A DNA stretch of 11,181 nt from an uncultured Prevotella sp. (GCA_934230115.1 CAKQEI010000074.1:1-11181), one strand, 5' to 3'; shown: positions 1 to 8,279, counted from the first letter of the stretch. The notes: generated from the sequence alone by a model not told the origin. A program made the numbers and translations.

Positions 1-408
1 GTATTTCTGTTGGATGTAGGTTTGCTTAGATGTATGAGTGGTGTTTCTCCTAAGGTGATACTCGAAGGCAGCAGAATCTTTGAGGAGTTCAAGGGTGCAC
101 TGACAGAACAATACGTATGTCAGGAGCTTCAACTCTTCAAACGACTTCAAACCAACTATTACTGGACTTCATCTTCAGCAGCCGAAGTAGACTTCCTTGT
201 CTCTGACGGTATGGAGGTATTCCCCTTGGAATGTAAAGCAGGGCTTACAATGAATGCTAAAAGTCTTAAAGTGTACAGACAAAAATACATGCCCAGACTA
301 TCCTTGCGTACAAGCTTGCTGCCCTACTCCCAAAATAAGGAAGAGGGAATTGTCAACATTCCATTGTATCTCCTTTTCGCCTTGCATGAAGAGTTGGCTG
401 GAGTATGA
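1..408 (+). CDS. C-terminal fragment of an AAA-type ATPase with DUF4143 domain
   Basis: The reading frame is open from base 1 and ends at TGA 406-408, so the gene starts outside the window; only 135 residues are visible. The fragment opens with LLDVGLLRCM, which resembles the (Y/F)LxDxGLLxxL segment near the start of DUF4143 in the large family of ATP-binding proteins found in many copies in Bacteroidales. Further on, AEVDFLV and, about 15 residues later, PLECKAG match the E/D...ExK arrangement of a PD-(D/E)XK nuclease-like fold, which DUF4143 is related to. The AAA ATPase part with Walker motifs would lie upstream and is not visible. The cellular role of this family is poorly defined; ATP-dependent DNA-related activity is often suggested. 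Nothing in the visible part is broken. Assignment to the family is fairly sure; a specific function is not. Confidence 0.8.
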   Translation, partial: VFLLDVGLLRCMSGVSPKVILEGSRIFEEFKGALTEQYVCQELQLFKRLQTNYYWTSSSAAEVDFLVSDGMEVFPLECKAGLTMNAKSLKVYRQKYMPRLSLRTSLLPYSQNKEEGIVNIPLYLLFALHEELAGV

Positions 409-413
409 ATACG

Positions 414-454
414 AAAGGAGGTTGAGCTGTTTCCGCTCAACCTCCTTTTATTTT
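414..454 (+). terminator. Rho-independent terminator of the DUF4143 gene
   Basis: A perfect 14-bp stem (414-427 with 435-448) encloses a 7-base loop and runs into a T-rich tail (446-454). It begins 6 bases after the stop of the DUF4143 gene and lies 42 bases beyond the alaS stop, in the convergent intergenic region. On the minus strand the stem is followed by only three T residues, so it should work mainly for the plus-strand gene. Confidence 0.9.
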
Positions 455-496
455 ATTCGGCAACACTGATTATATTGCCTTTTGTCCAGATTTTTA

Positions 497-3118
497 TTAC
501 AGCTGTGCCAACTCAACTACTTTGTCTACAGCAGCCGACAAGCCATCCTTGTTCTTGCCACCTGCCTGGGCAAAGTGAGGCTGACCGCCACCACCACCTT
601 GGATAAGCTTGGCAGCCTCGCGAACCATCTGACCAGCGTTGAGTGAGTGTTCCTTAACAAGGTCGTCGCTCATTGCTACGTTAAGCATTGGTTTGTCGTT
701 AGCTACAGTACCAATAACAGCAAGCATGTTCTCGCTTACTGCCTGACGGAGCTTGAACATCAAGTCCTTGGCAGCAGCCGGCTCCATAGGCAACACGGCA
801 GTGATAACCTTAACACCGTTCACCTCGCGAGCCTTCTGTATAAGCTCTGCTTTGGTGCGCTCCACAGCCTGAGCCTGGAACTGCTCGATGTTCTTCTTCA
901 TTGCATCGTGCTCCTCGATATACTTACCGATGACAGCCTGCAAGTCCTTAGCGTTGTTGAACAATGCACGGATGGCCTTCAATGCGTCCTCTACATTATA
1001 CATCAACTCCTCGCACTCCTTACCTGTCTTTGCCTCAATACGGCGGATGCCTGCTGCAACGCTGCTCTCAGAGATAATCTTGAAGAATCCTATGCAACCT
1101 GTTGACTTTGCGTGAATACCACCACAGAACTCACAGCTCGGACCAAAGCGTACAACACGCACCTTGTCGCCATACTTCTCACCGAAGAGGGCAATAGCAC
1201 CAAGCTTCTTAGCCTCCTCGAATGGAGTGTCACGATGCTCGTCAAGCGGAAGATCCTGACGGATAAGGTCGTTGACAATGCGCTCTACCTTGCGGAGATC
1301 CTCGTCGGACACCTTAGAGAAATGAGAGAAGTCGAAACGCAATGTTGTTGGCGATACGAACGAACCCTTCTGCTCCACATGGTCGCCAAGCACCTGCTTC
1401 AAGGCATAGTCGAGCAAGTGAGTGGCAGTGTGGTTTGCTGCTGAAGCCTCACGAGCGTCTACGTCAACACAAGCCATGAAGTCGGCCTCCGGATTCTTAG
1501 GCAGGGCCTTAACAATATGGATTGACTGACCATTCTCGCGCTTTGTGTCGGTGATGGTAACTGTCTCGTCCTCGCTTACGAGAACACCATTGTCGCCTAC
1601 CTGACCACCCATCTCACCATAGAAAGGAGTGTTGTCGAGTACAAGTTCGAAATATGTGTTCTTCTTTTGTGTCACCTTGCGGTAGCGCAGGATATGGCAC
1701 TCGTACTCAGTGTAGTCGTAGCCTACGAACTGCTGCTCGCCCTCACGAAGTATCACCCAGTCGCTATTCTCTACAGCCGCAGCATTGCGTGCACGGTCTT
1801 TCTGCTTCTGCATCTCGGCATTAAACTCAGCCTCGTCAACAGTAAAGCCATTCTCACGGCAGATAAGCTCGGTAAGGTCGAGCGGGAAACCGTAAGTGTC
1901 GAACAAGCGGAATGCCTGAACACCGTCGAGCTGTGTCTTGTTCTGCTTCTTAAGCTCTTCCATTGCCGAAGAAAGGAGGTTTATACCCTTCTCAAGTGTG
2001 CGCAGGAATGAGTCTTCCTCTTCCTTGATAACGTGGAGGATAAGCTCGTGCTGAGCCTTGAGCTCTGGGAATGCCTCACCCATCTCACGGGTCAATACGG
2101 GGATGAGCTTATAGATGAATGCCTCCTTCTGTCCGAGGAATGTGTAAGCGTAGCGCACGGCACGGCGGAGGATACGACGGATTACGTAGCCTGCCTTGGC
2201 GTTAGAAGGCAACTGGCCATCGGCAATAGAGAAGGCTACAGCACGCAAGTGGTCGGCACATACGCGCATTGCCACGTCGGTTTCTTCGCTTACACCATAC
2301 TTCATGCCTGTAATGGTCTCCTCTTCCTTGATGATTGGCTGGAAGATGTCGGTGTCGTAGTTGGAGTGCTTACCCTGCATGGCACGAACAAGACGCTCGA
2401 ATCCCATACCTGTATCAATCACGTGCATAGGTAGCGGAACAAGAGAGCCATTGGCCTTGCGCTCATACTGCATGAACACGATGTTCCAAATCTCAATCAC
2501 CTGTGGGTCGTCCTTGTTTACGAGTTCACGTCCTGGAGTCTTGGCTTTCTCCTCGGGTGTACGTGAGTCGAGGTGAATCTCAGAGCATGGACCACAAGGA
2601 CCTGTATCGCCCATCTCCCAGAAGTTGTCGTGCTTGTTGCCATTGATGATATGGTCGGCAGGCACGTGCTTTGCCCAATATGATGCAGCCTCATCGTCGC
2701 GTGAGAGTCCTTCTTCCTCGCAGCCCTCGAACACTGTTACGTAGAGGTCGGCAGGATTAAGCTTAAGTACGTCTACGAGATATTCCCAGGCATAGTCGAT
2801 GGCTCCTTCCTTGAAATAGTCACCAAACGACCAGTTGCCGAGCATCTCGAACATGGTGTGGTGATAGGTGTCGTGGCCTACCTCTTCGAGGTCGTTGTGC
2901 TTGCCGCTCACACGGAGGCACTTCTGAGTGTCGGCACGGCGGCGTGGTTCTGGCTCTCGTGTGCCGAGAATGATGTCTTTCCACTGGTTCATACCAGCGT
3001 TGGTGAACATCAATGTTGGGTCATCCTTGATTACCATCGGAGCACTTGGCACGATGGTGTGTCCTTTCGACTCAAAAAACTTCTTGAACGAGTCGCGGAT
3101 TTCGTTAGCTGTCATCAT
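497..3118 (-). CDS. alaS: Alanine--tRNA ligase
   Basis: Full-length cytoplasmic class II aminoacyl-tRNA synthetase, 873 residues (E. coli AlaRS has 876). It charges tRNA-Ala with alanine and removes misactivated Ser or Gly. The catalytic core fills roughly residues 1-240, with the typical N-terminal stretch [16 protein letters not shown] and the segment TFTNAGM-like [10 protein letters not shown]. The editing domain carries the expected zinc ligands: H563 and H567 (HTATH), C665 and H669 (CGGIH). The C-terminal C-Ala domain ends in the usual Gly-rich [16 protein letters not shown]. Two ATG codons open the gene (MMTAN); the second, at 3115, is equally possible, as no Shine-Dalgarno sequence separates them. 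It is transcribed alone from a promoter at 3167-3198, divergent from the MerR-type gene. No missing key residue was seen. Confidence 0.98.
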   Translation of the reverse strand: MMTANEIRDSFKKFFESKGHTIVPSAPMVIKDDPTLMFTNAGMNQWKDIILGTREPEPRRRADTQKCLRVSGKHNDLEEVGHDTYHHTMFEMLGNWSFGDYFKEGAIDYAWEYLVDVLKLNPADLYVTVFEGCEEEGLSRDDEAASYWAKHVPADHIINGNKHDNFWEMGDTGPCGPCSEIHLDSRTPEEKAKTPGRELVNKDDPQVIEIWNIVFMQYERKANGSLVPLPMHVIDTGMGFERLVRAMQGKHSNYDTDIFQPIIKEEETITGMKYGVSEETDVAMRVCADHLRAVAFSIADGQLPSNAKAGYVIRRILRRAVRYAYTFLGQKEAFIYKLIPVLTREMGEAFPELKAQHELILHVIKEEEDSFLRTLEKGINLLSSAMEELKKQNKTQLDGVQAFRLFDTYGFPLDLTELICRENGFTVDEAEFNAEMQKQKDRARNAAAVENSDWVILREGEQQFVGYDYTEYECHILRYRKVTQKKNTYFELVLDNTPFYGEMGGQVGDNGVLVSEDETVTITDTKRENGQSIHIVKALPKNPEADFMACVDVDAREASAANHTATHLLDYALKQVLGDHVEQKGSFVSPTTLRFDFSHFSKVSDEDLRKVERIVNDLIRQDLPLDEHRDTPFEEAKKLGAIALFGEKYGDKVRVVRFGPSCEFCGGIHAKSTGCIGFFKIISESSVAAGIRRIEAKTGKECEELMYNVEDALKAIRALFNNAKDLQAVIGKYIEEHDAMKKNIEQFQAQAVERTKAELIQKAREVNGVKVITAVLPMEPAAAKDLMFKLRQAVSENMLAVIGTVANDKPMLNVAMSDDLVKEHSLNAGQMVREAAKLIQGGGGGQPHFAQAGGKNKDGLSAAVDKVVELAQL

Positions 3119-3162
3119 ATTGTATATATGTTATCTATATTTGTTTATTTATTTCTAAAACA

Positions 3163-3194
3163 TTTGCAAAGATACTCCGTTTTGGTTATTTTTG
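3163..3194 (+). promoter_or_regulatory. Promoter of the MerR-type gene, Bacteroides type
   Basis: TTTG (3163-3166) and TATTTTTG (3187-3194) match the -33 and -7 consensus with a 20-base spacer. The start codon is at 3215, so the leader would be only about 15 bases. Its -33 box abuts the alaS -7 box and its -7 box abuts the alaS -33 box. Confidence 0.75.
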
Positions 3195-3198
3195 CAAA
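3167..3198 (-). promoter_or_regulatory. alaS promoter, Bacteroides type
   Basis: On the minus strand TATCTTTG (3167-3174) matches the Bacteroidetes -7 consensus TAnnTTTG exactly, and TTTG (3195-3198) lies 20 bases upstream as the -33 element. This predicts a leader of about 40 bases before the alaS start. It overlaps the promoter of the divergent MerR-type gene almost completely. Confidence 0.8.
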
Positions 3199-3214
3199 TA
3201 AATTAATAAATAAT

Positions 3215-3562
3215 ATGGCACTGAACACCAACAAGAACGTGAAACTCTACTATTCCATCAAGGAAGTGGCACAGATGTTCGACGTGCGCGAGTCGACATT
3301 GCGCTATTGGGAGACGGAGTTTCCTCATCTGAAACCTAAGACCGTAGGACAGAATGTGCGCCAGTATACGGAGAAGGACATTGAGCAAATTCGCGTGATA
3401 CACAACCTCGTGAAGGTGCGAGGATTCAAGATTGCCGCCGCACGCAAGATGCTTAACAAGAACCGCGCCGGTGTTGACAAGAATGCCGACATACTTGCCA
3501 CTCTGATTAGTGTGCGCGAGGAACTGAAGGAACTTAAGAAGCATATCGACGGGCTTGTATAG
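3215..3562 (+). CDS. MerR-family transcriptional regulator (small)
   Basis: A 115-residue DNA-binding protein. Residues 12-45 (YYSIKEVAQMFDVRESTLRYWE) form the MerR winged helix-turn-helix, and the following VRQYTEKDIEQIRVIHNLV and RGFKIAAARKML give the second half of the MerR fold. A charged helix (about residues 90-112, VREELKELKKHI) probably makes the antiparallel dimer coiled coil. There is no cysteine in the protein and no effector domain, so it is not a classical mercury, copper or zinc sensor. The ATG at 3215 is chosen because it follows a good promoter and an AT-rich leader; the frame stays open upstream into alaS, but that extension is antisense to alaS and not credible. Target and signal are unknown. 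Proximity to alaS may reflect only shared promoter space, or regulation of alaS. Confidence 0.9.
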   Translation: MALNTNKNVKLYYSIKEVAQMFDVRESTLRYWETEFPHLKPKTVGQNVRQYTEKDIEQIRVIHNLVKVRGFKIAAARKMLNKNRAGVDKNADILATLISVREELKELKKHIDGLV

Positions 3563-3587
3563 CCATCGCCACTAAGTTAGTGTGGCT
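3561..3587 (+). terminator. Possible weak hairpin after the MerR-type gene
   Basis: AGCCA (3561-3565) can pair with TGGCT (3583-3587) and CACTA (3570-3574) with TAGTG (3578-3582), with a 4-base bulge. It starts inside the stop codon. There is no T-run behind it, so termination is doubtful and read-through into the hexosaminidase gene is possible. Confidence 0.3.
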
Positions 3588-3615
3588 TAATGTCGTTTAT
3601 TTCGGAAAAAGACTG

Positions 3616-3623
3616 TAAATTTG
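3616..3623 (+). promoter_or_regulatory. -7 box of the hexosaminidase promoter
   Basis: TAAATTTG fits TAnnTTTG exactly and lies 34 bases before the ATG. No good TTTG is found 19-21 bases upstream; the nearest likeness is TTTA at 3596-3599 with a 16-base spacer. The promoter may therefore be weak or need an activator. Confidence 0.55.
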
Positions 3624-3657
3624 CAGTTGTAATTATAAACAACAATCTAAACAACAA

Positions 3658-5847
3658 ATGAAAAGATTCTTTCTACTTTCTGCCGCTGCTATCGTGTCGG
3701 CAGCTGTCTCGGCTCAGACTGTCGCTCGAATGAACGACCTTAAGCCGGAGCAGAAGTCAATGGCTGTGAACTTGAAACTCACGGGTGAACTTTCTACTGA
3801 ACGCAAAGGCGACTATCGTCAGATGCGCGACCTGTGTTTCCAGGTGCGCAACATCGACCTTGCCGATGCTCATAGCACCGACGTTCCTAAAAACGCTTTC
3901 CACTCATGCCATCAGCTTGAGGGCATCGCTCTGCCTAAAGTGCTGAAGACCATAGGCACCCAGGCTTTCTTTGCTTGCGACAAACTCCAGGACATCACTA
4001 TCCCTGCATCGGTAGAGACTATAGGCAACGCCGCTTTCTCGGGATGCAAGAGCATTTCGGAGCTTACTATCGAGGGAGCGCCTGTCATTGGCGAATATGC
4101 TTTCTCACGTTTGTCGGGCTTGAAGACCGTCAAGGTGAACTCTAAGGTACCGCCCAAGGCTGCCGTTTCTTCTTTCTATGGCATTGAGCCGGGCAGCGTG
4201 AAGCTCATCGTTCCTAAGGGTAGCGAGAAGGCTTATATGAAGGCTGCCGGATGGAGCCGTTTCTATGCAGAGCCTAAGATGGCCAACGAGGTGAGCGACC
4301 CTACAAAATGTCTCACTCCTATGCCGCAGGTGCTCACAATACAGAAGGGTGCCAAGACTCTGAACGTGCAGACTGCTTGGAATATCGTTGTTTCGCACAA
4401 TGATGGTGCCGGCACTATATTGAACAATGAGGTGGAGCGTGCCCGCGAAATGCTCAGCAACCGCATCGGCAACATAGTGAACAGCCGTCAGCGTGGCTTG
4501 CAACTCTTCCTTGATATCGACTCTTCACTCGAGGATGACGAGGCATACACTCTCACTGTAGACTCTAAGGGCGTGAACATCAAGGGTAAGACTCCGCGCG
4601 GTGTGTTCTGGGGATTGATGACTCTCGACCAGATTCTCCTTGGTTCGGGCAATAAGGAATGTGTTGATGCCATTCCTCAGCTCACAATCAAGGACACTCC
4701 ACGCACTCATGTACGTGAGTTGATGGTCGACCCTGCCCGTACATTCATTCCGCTTGACGAACTGAAAGCCTTTATCCCCGAAATGGCTCGCTATAAGCTC
4801 AACGCTCTTCACCTGCACTTGGTCGACGACCAGGCTTGGCGTATAGAGATAAAGAAGTATCCGCAGCTTACTGAACAGGCCTCATCACGTTGGGGTCAGG
4901 ACGACTTGCAGAGACCTTACAAGGGATATTACACTCAGGAGCAGATGCGCGACTTGGTGAAGTTTGCCGCACAATATCACGTTGAGATTGTGCCTGAGAT
5001 TGAGATGCCTGGTCATGAGGTTGCTGCTATCAGCGTGTTCCCTGAACTCACATGCCACCAGCGCCAGGTGCCTATCCGCACCACTTGCGGTGTTTCCAAC
5101 GAGCTTCTTTGCCCTGGCAATGAGTTCACTTACGAGTTCTTGAGTAATGTGTTCAAGGAGATTGCCGACATCTTCCCGTCGAAATACATCCATCTTGGTG
5201 GCGACGAGGCAGGCAATCCTGCCCTCGACTGCTGGACCGACTGTCCTAAGTGTCAGGCCTTGAAGCAGAAGCTCGGCATCACAACCACCGACCGTTCGGA
5301 GAACTGGAAGTTGCAGGGTTATCTCTTCGACCGCATCATCGAACTCTTGCGCGACACCTACCACAAGACTCCTATGTTCTGGTATGAGACCGACTTTAAG
5401 AAGATTCAACCGGGTTGCGTAACATTCGCTTGGCGTCACGGACTCACACAGAAGGCTCTTGATGCTGCCGTGGAGAACAACGCACGCATCATGCTCTGCC
5501 CTGGCGAGCATTGCTACTTCGACTATCCTATGGCCAAGGGTGACATGCCTGAAGTGAACTGGGGTATGCCTACAACATCACTCAAGGCCACCTACTCTCT
5601 CGACCCTTCATGGGGCAATGACGAGAACTTCGAGAAGAACAACCTCTTTGGAGTGGCAGGAACTCTCTGGAGCGAGTGCATAACAACTCCCGAGCGCATC
5701 TACTATCAGGCCTATCCACGTGCCGTTGCTCTTGCCGAGGCAGGATGGACAAAGAACAAGCCTTCGTATGAGGACTTTCTCGTTCGCCTTAAGTCAACTG
5801 CCAACGACATGATGCGTCGCGGCATCACATTCTCAATGGAATACTAA
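3658..5847 (+). CDS. Secreted GH20 beta-N-acetylhexosaminidase with BspA-like LRR segment
   Basis: A 729-residue enzyme that should remove terminal GlcNAc or GalNAc from glycans by substrate-assisted catalysis. A signal peptide (residues 1-19, cleavage after VSA before Q20; no lipobox Cys) points to the periplasm or outside. Residues about 76-205 contain BspA-type leucine-rich repeats (ALPKVLKTIGTQAF, TIPASVETIGNAAF). Residues about 220-350 resemble the GH20b domain, and about 355-725 the catalytic barrel: HLVDDQAWRIEIKKYP, EIEMPGHE, then HLGGDEAGN with the catalytic pair D516-E517, and near the end WSECITTPERI and AYPRAVALAEAGW. All expected core motifs are present. Fusion of an LRR part in front of GH20 is unusual to me. 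The gene stands alone, convergent with the metal ATPase. The exact substrate (mucin, glycosaminoglycan, chitin fragments) cannot be read from the sequence. Confidence 0.93.
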   Translation: MKRFFLLSAAAIVSAAVSAQTVARMNDLKPEQKSMAVNLKLTGELSTERKGDYRQMRDLCFQVRNIDLADAHSTDVPKNAFHSCHQLEGIALPKVLKTIGTQAFFACDKLQDITIPASVETIGNAAFSGCKSISELTIEGAPVIGEYAFSRLSGLKTVKVNSKVPPKAAVSSFYGIEPGSVKLIVPKGSEKAYMKAAGWSRFYAEPKMANEVSDPTKCLTPMPQVLTIQKGAKTLNVQTAWNIVVSHNDGAGTILNNEVERAREMLSNRIGNIVNSRQRGLQLFLDIDSSLEDDEAYTLTVDSKGVNIKGKTPRGVFWGLMTLDQILLGSGNKECVDAIPQLTIKDTPRTHVRELMVDPARTFIPLDELKAFIPEMARYKLNALHLHLVDDQAWRIEIKKYPQLTEQASSRWGQDDLQRPYKGYYTQEQMRDLVKFAAQYHVEIVPEIEMPGHEVAAISVFPELTCHQRQVPIRTTCGVSNELLCPGNEFTYEFLSNVFKEIADIFPSKYIHLGGDEAGNPALDCWTDCPKCQALKQKLGITTTDRSENWKLQGYLFDRIIELLRDTYHKTPMFWYETDFKKIQPGCVTFAWRHGLTQKALDAAVENNARIMLCPGEHCYFDYPMAKGDMPEVNWGMPTTSLKATYSLDPSWGNDENFEKNNLFGVAGTLWSECITTPERIYYQAYPRAVALAEAGWTKNKPSYEDFLVRLKSTANDMMRRGITFSMEY

Positions 5848-5869
5848 ACAGCAGTAATTGCATACATGC

Positions 5870-5910
5870 AAAAAATGAGGAGAATGCTTCGGTATTCTCC
5901 TCATTTTTTT
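5870..5910. terminator. Bidirectional terminator between hexosaminidase and metal ATPase
   Basis: An 18-bp stem (5870-5887 with 5892-5909, one G-T pair) is capped by a TTCG tetraloop closed by C-G, a very stable form. T residues 5904-5910 serve the plus strand and the A-tract 5870-5875 gives a T-run on the minus strand, so it can end both convergent genes. Confidence 0.93.
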
Positions 5911-5975
5911 GTATGTATATATCTGCATAGGTCTCCGCAAGTTCCCACATAGCGGAAATGAGTATACTAATATCG

Positions 5976-7955
5976 TCATTTTTTGCTCAATGTCCTCATT
6001 GCGTTAAGCACTGCCAATACCGTCACGCCCACATCTGCAAACACTGCCATCCACATATTGCCAAGGCCTACGGTTGCAAGCAGAAGCACTGCCACTTTCA
6101 CTCCAATGGCAAACACCACGTTCTCACGGGCTATGTGTATTGTACGGCGTGCTATGCCTATGGCTGTGGATATCTTCGAAGGCTTATCGTCCATGAGCAC
6201 CACATCGGCTGCCTCTATAGCTGCATCGCTGCCAAGGCCACCCATGGCTATGCCCACATCAGCCCGCTTAAGCACCGGGGCATCATTTATACCGTCGCCG
6301 ACAAAAGCAAGACTCTTTCCTTCGGTCTTTTCACTTATCAACCGCTCCACATGGACCACCTTGTCGGCAGGAAGGAGTTCGGCATGGTATTCATCCAATC
6401 CTAAACGCTCTGCCACATCCTTGCCTACGGCTTCACGGTCGCCAGTGAGCATAACCGTTTTCTCCACACCAAGACGTTTCAGCGAGGCTATAGCCTCAGC
6501 GCTGTCCTCCTTTATCTTGTCGTTGATGACAATGTGTCCGGCATACTTGCCGTCGACAGCCACATGAATGATTGTGCCTGCCAAATGACAGTTGTGGGCT
6601 TCCAAGCCTATGTCTTCCATCATCTTTCCGTTACCCACGCATACCGTGCGACCTGATACCTTGGCGCGTATTCCTCGACCGGCTATCTCCTCCACATCTT
6701 CTATCTTGCAACCATCGGTTGCCTCCGAAGGGAAGGCATCACGCAGGGCTGCTCCTATGGGATGGGTGGTGAAATGCTCCACATGGGCTGCAAGATGCAA
6801 TAGCTCATGCTCGTCGAAATCACTCGGATGCACTGCCTCTACAGCAAACTCACCATGGGTCAGTGTACCTGTTTTGTCGAACACTACTGTGCCAAGGTTG
6901 GCTAATGTGTCCATATATCCACTGCCCTTGATAAGTATTCCTCTGCGCGATGCTGCTCCGATGCCTCCGAAGAACGACAGCGGTACACTGATGACCAAGG
7001 CGCAAGGACAAGAGACTACGAGGAATATCAATGCTCTATACAACCATGTGGAGAATGCTGTGCCATAACCTTCTGCCGAGAAGAAGGGCGGAATGAAGGC
7101 CAATGCCAATGCCGCAAACACTACTATCGGGGTATAGACACGAGCAAAACGGGTGATGAACGACTCACTGCGCGACTTGTTCTCATCGGCACTCTCCACG
7201 AGTCGGATTATCTTGGATACTGTGCTCTCGCCGAATGTCTTCGTTGTCTTCACGCGTATCACTCCCGTAAGATTGATGCAACCTGACACTATCTCGTCTC
7301 TTTCCTCTACATCTCGCGGACAACTCTCACCTGTCAGGGCTATTGTGTTGAGCGATGTGGTGCCTTCTACAATTATTCCATCGAGAGGTATCTTCTCGCC
7401 CGGACGCACTACGATCGTCTCGCCTACCCTTACGTCCTCTGGTTTTACTGACTCTACCTTTCCATCACGCTCCACATTCGCCACATCCGGACGTATGTCC
7501 ATCAGATGCGAAATACTCTCACGGCTCCTGCCCTCGGCATAACCCTCGAAGAGTTCGCCCACTTGGAAGAAGAGCATCACAAACACTGCCTCGGGAAACT
7601 GTGTCTCGGCTCCCGGCAGAAAACCTATGCACAAGGCTCCTATCGTAGCTACAGACATGAGGAAGTCCTCGTTGAACATGTCGCCCTTGGCTATTCCCTC
7701 CAATGCCTCGCCAAGTGTGTCATGACCTATCAACAGATATGGCACAAGATACACAAGTAGCAACTGCCATGTGGCAAGACTTGTATTGTGCTCCACTACC
7801 ACTGCTCCTATAAGCAGGAAAACTGTTGCCGCTATCAGCAACAGCTTTCCTCTCAGTCCTCTTTCGCCATGCTCATGATGGTGGTGATCATGTCCATGCT
7901 CATGATGATGATCGTGGCTATGCTCATGAGTATGACAACATTTACATTTGCCCAT
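5976..7955 (-). CDS. P1B-type heavy-metal translocating ATPase (Zn/Cd/Pb class likely)
   Basis: Inner-membrane pump of 659 residues that should export metal ions using ATP. Landmarks, numbered from the start chosen here: TGES at 208-211 (actuator), C316-P317-C318 in SCPCALVIS (metal site in the membrane), D360 in DKTGTLT (phosphorylated Asp), an HP motif (TTHPIG), GDGINDAP around 554, and DVG in the last membrane helix (D641). CPC plus this late Asp is the pattern of the Zn2+/Cd2+/Pb2+ subgroup (ZntA/CadA). The N-terminus has no CxxC heavy-metal-associated domain; instead residues 3-31 are packed with His and Cys (KCKCCHTHEHSHD and following). An upstream ATG at 7979 would add eight residues, but would leave almost no leader from the promoter at 7994-8001, so 7955 is preferred. 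It has no adjacent metal regulator gene. Confidence 0.92.
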   Translation of the reverse strand: MGKCKCCHTHEHSHDHHHEHGHDHHHHEHGERGLRGKLLLIAATVFLLIGAVVVEHNTSLATWQLLLVYLVPYLLIGHDTLGEALEGIAKGDMFNEDFLMSVATIGALCIGFLPGAETQFPEAVFVMLFFQVGELFEGYAEGRSRESISHLMDIRPDVANVERDGKVESVKPEDVRVGETIVVRPGEKIPLDGIIVEGTTSLNTIALTGESCPRDVEERDEIVSGCINLTGVIRVKTTKTFGESTVSKIIRLVESADENKSRSESFITRFARVYTPIVVFAALALAFIPPFFSAEGYGTAFSTWLYRALIFLVVSCPCALVISVPLSFFGGIGAASRRGILIKGSGYMDTLANLGTVVFDKTGTLTHGEFAVEAVHPSDFDEHELLHLAAHVEHFTTHPIGAALRDAFPSEATDGCKIEDVEEIAGRGIRAKVSGRTVCVGNGKMMEDIGLEAHNCHLAGTIIHVAVDGKYAGHIVINDKIKEDSAEAIASLKRLGVEKTVMLTGDREAVGKDVAERLGLDEYHAELLPADKVVHVERLISEKTEGKSLAFVGDGINDAPVLKRADVGIAMGGLGSDAAIEAADVVLMDDKPSKISTAIGIARRTIHIARENVVFAIGVKVAVLLLATVGLGNMWMAVFADVGVTVLAVLNAMRTLSKK

Positions 7956-7993
7956 AATCTTTATATTTTTGTAGTACATTATTTATTATGGTG

Positions 7994-8023
7994 CAAAGTT
8001 ACGGCAAATCTTCTGCAACCAAG
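7994..8023 (-). promoter_or_regulatory. Metal ATPase promoter
   Basis: On the minus strand TAACTTTG (7994-8001) fits the -7 consensus TAnnTTTG. The -33 element is imperfect: CTTG at 8020-8023 with an 18-base spacer, or TTTG at 8027-8030 with 25. A weak -33 fits a regulated promoter. The leader to the ATG at 7955 would be about 30 bases. Confidence 0.6.
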
Positions 8024-8028
8024 TTGCA
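8014..8028. promoter_or_regulatory. Operator-like palindrome over the ATPase -33 region
   Basis: TGCAAC, three bases, GTTGCA: a perfect 6-bp inverted repeat covering the imperfect -33 region of the metal ATPase promoter. Its position suits a repressor or activator, but the protein binding it is not known and no regulator gene lies next to it. Confidence 0.4.
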
Positions 8029-8030
8029 AA

Positions 8031-8206
8031 GTCTATGCAGCATCATCCAAAATGTTCTAATTTCGGGTCAAAACGCCTCGAAATGAGACGAAAGAAATCT
8101 CAAAACAAGATTTGTAAAACCCTATAAATCGGCGTTTCATGACATTGACGCATCTTAAAGTGTTTTGTTTAATTTAAATAGAACCCACTTTTTAAAGTGG
8201 ACTCAT
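8031..8206. other. Gene-free intergenic stretch with one short palindrome
   Basis: Between the metal ATPase promoter and the toxin-antitoxin terminator I see no credible gene on either strand; the open frames here are short and shadow-like. The only structure is a near-palindrome at 8185-8200 (CCACTTT, two T, AAAGTGG), with AAAGTG repeated once at about 8157-8162. In the left part (about 8069-8095) TTTCG and CGAAA occur as loose inverted motifs. No tRNA or known riboswitch was recognised. Confidence 0.6.
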
Positions 8207-8252
8207 AAATAAAAAACCGATGGTACCATTTACTCTTGGTATCATCGGTTTT
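8207..8252 (-). terminator. Terminator of the toxin-antitoxin operon
   Basis: A 16-bp stem (8213-8228 with 8237-8252, one G-T pair) and an 8-base loop, followed on the minus strand by a T-rich tract (8207-8216 are nearly all A on the plus strand). It starts 27 bases beyond the toxin stop codon. Confidence 0.85.
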
Positions 8253-8279
8253 ATAAGTGATAAATACACCTGTTAGATT

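Noticed and set aside
2858..3214. Upstream extension of the MerR-type reading frame, giving 234 residues
   Set aside because: The added part is antisense to alaS and has no MerR-like sequence; a good promoter and an AT-rich leader precede the ATG at 3215.
3215..3562. MerR-type protein as the metal regulator of the ATPase
   Set aside because: It has no cysteine, lies over 4 kb away with other genes between, and the palindrome at the ATPase promoter cannot be linked to it from sequence alone.
4885..5511. 208-residue open frame on the minus strand inside the hexosaminidase gene
   Set aside because: It is the antisense shadow of a gene with intact GH20 motifs; its translation resembles no family known to me.
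7956..7979. Upstream ATG adding eight residues to the metal ATPase
   Set aside because: It would lie only about 8 bases from the predicted transcription start; the ATG at 7955 has a usual AT-rich leader and starts the His/Cys-rich tail.
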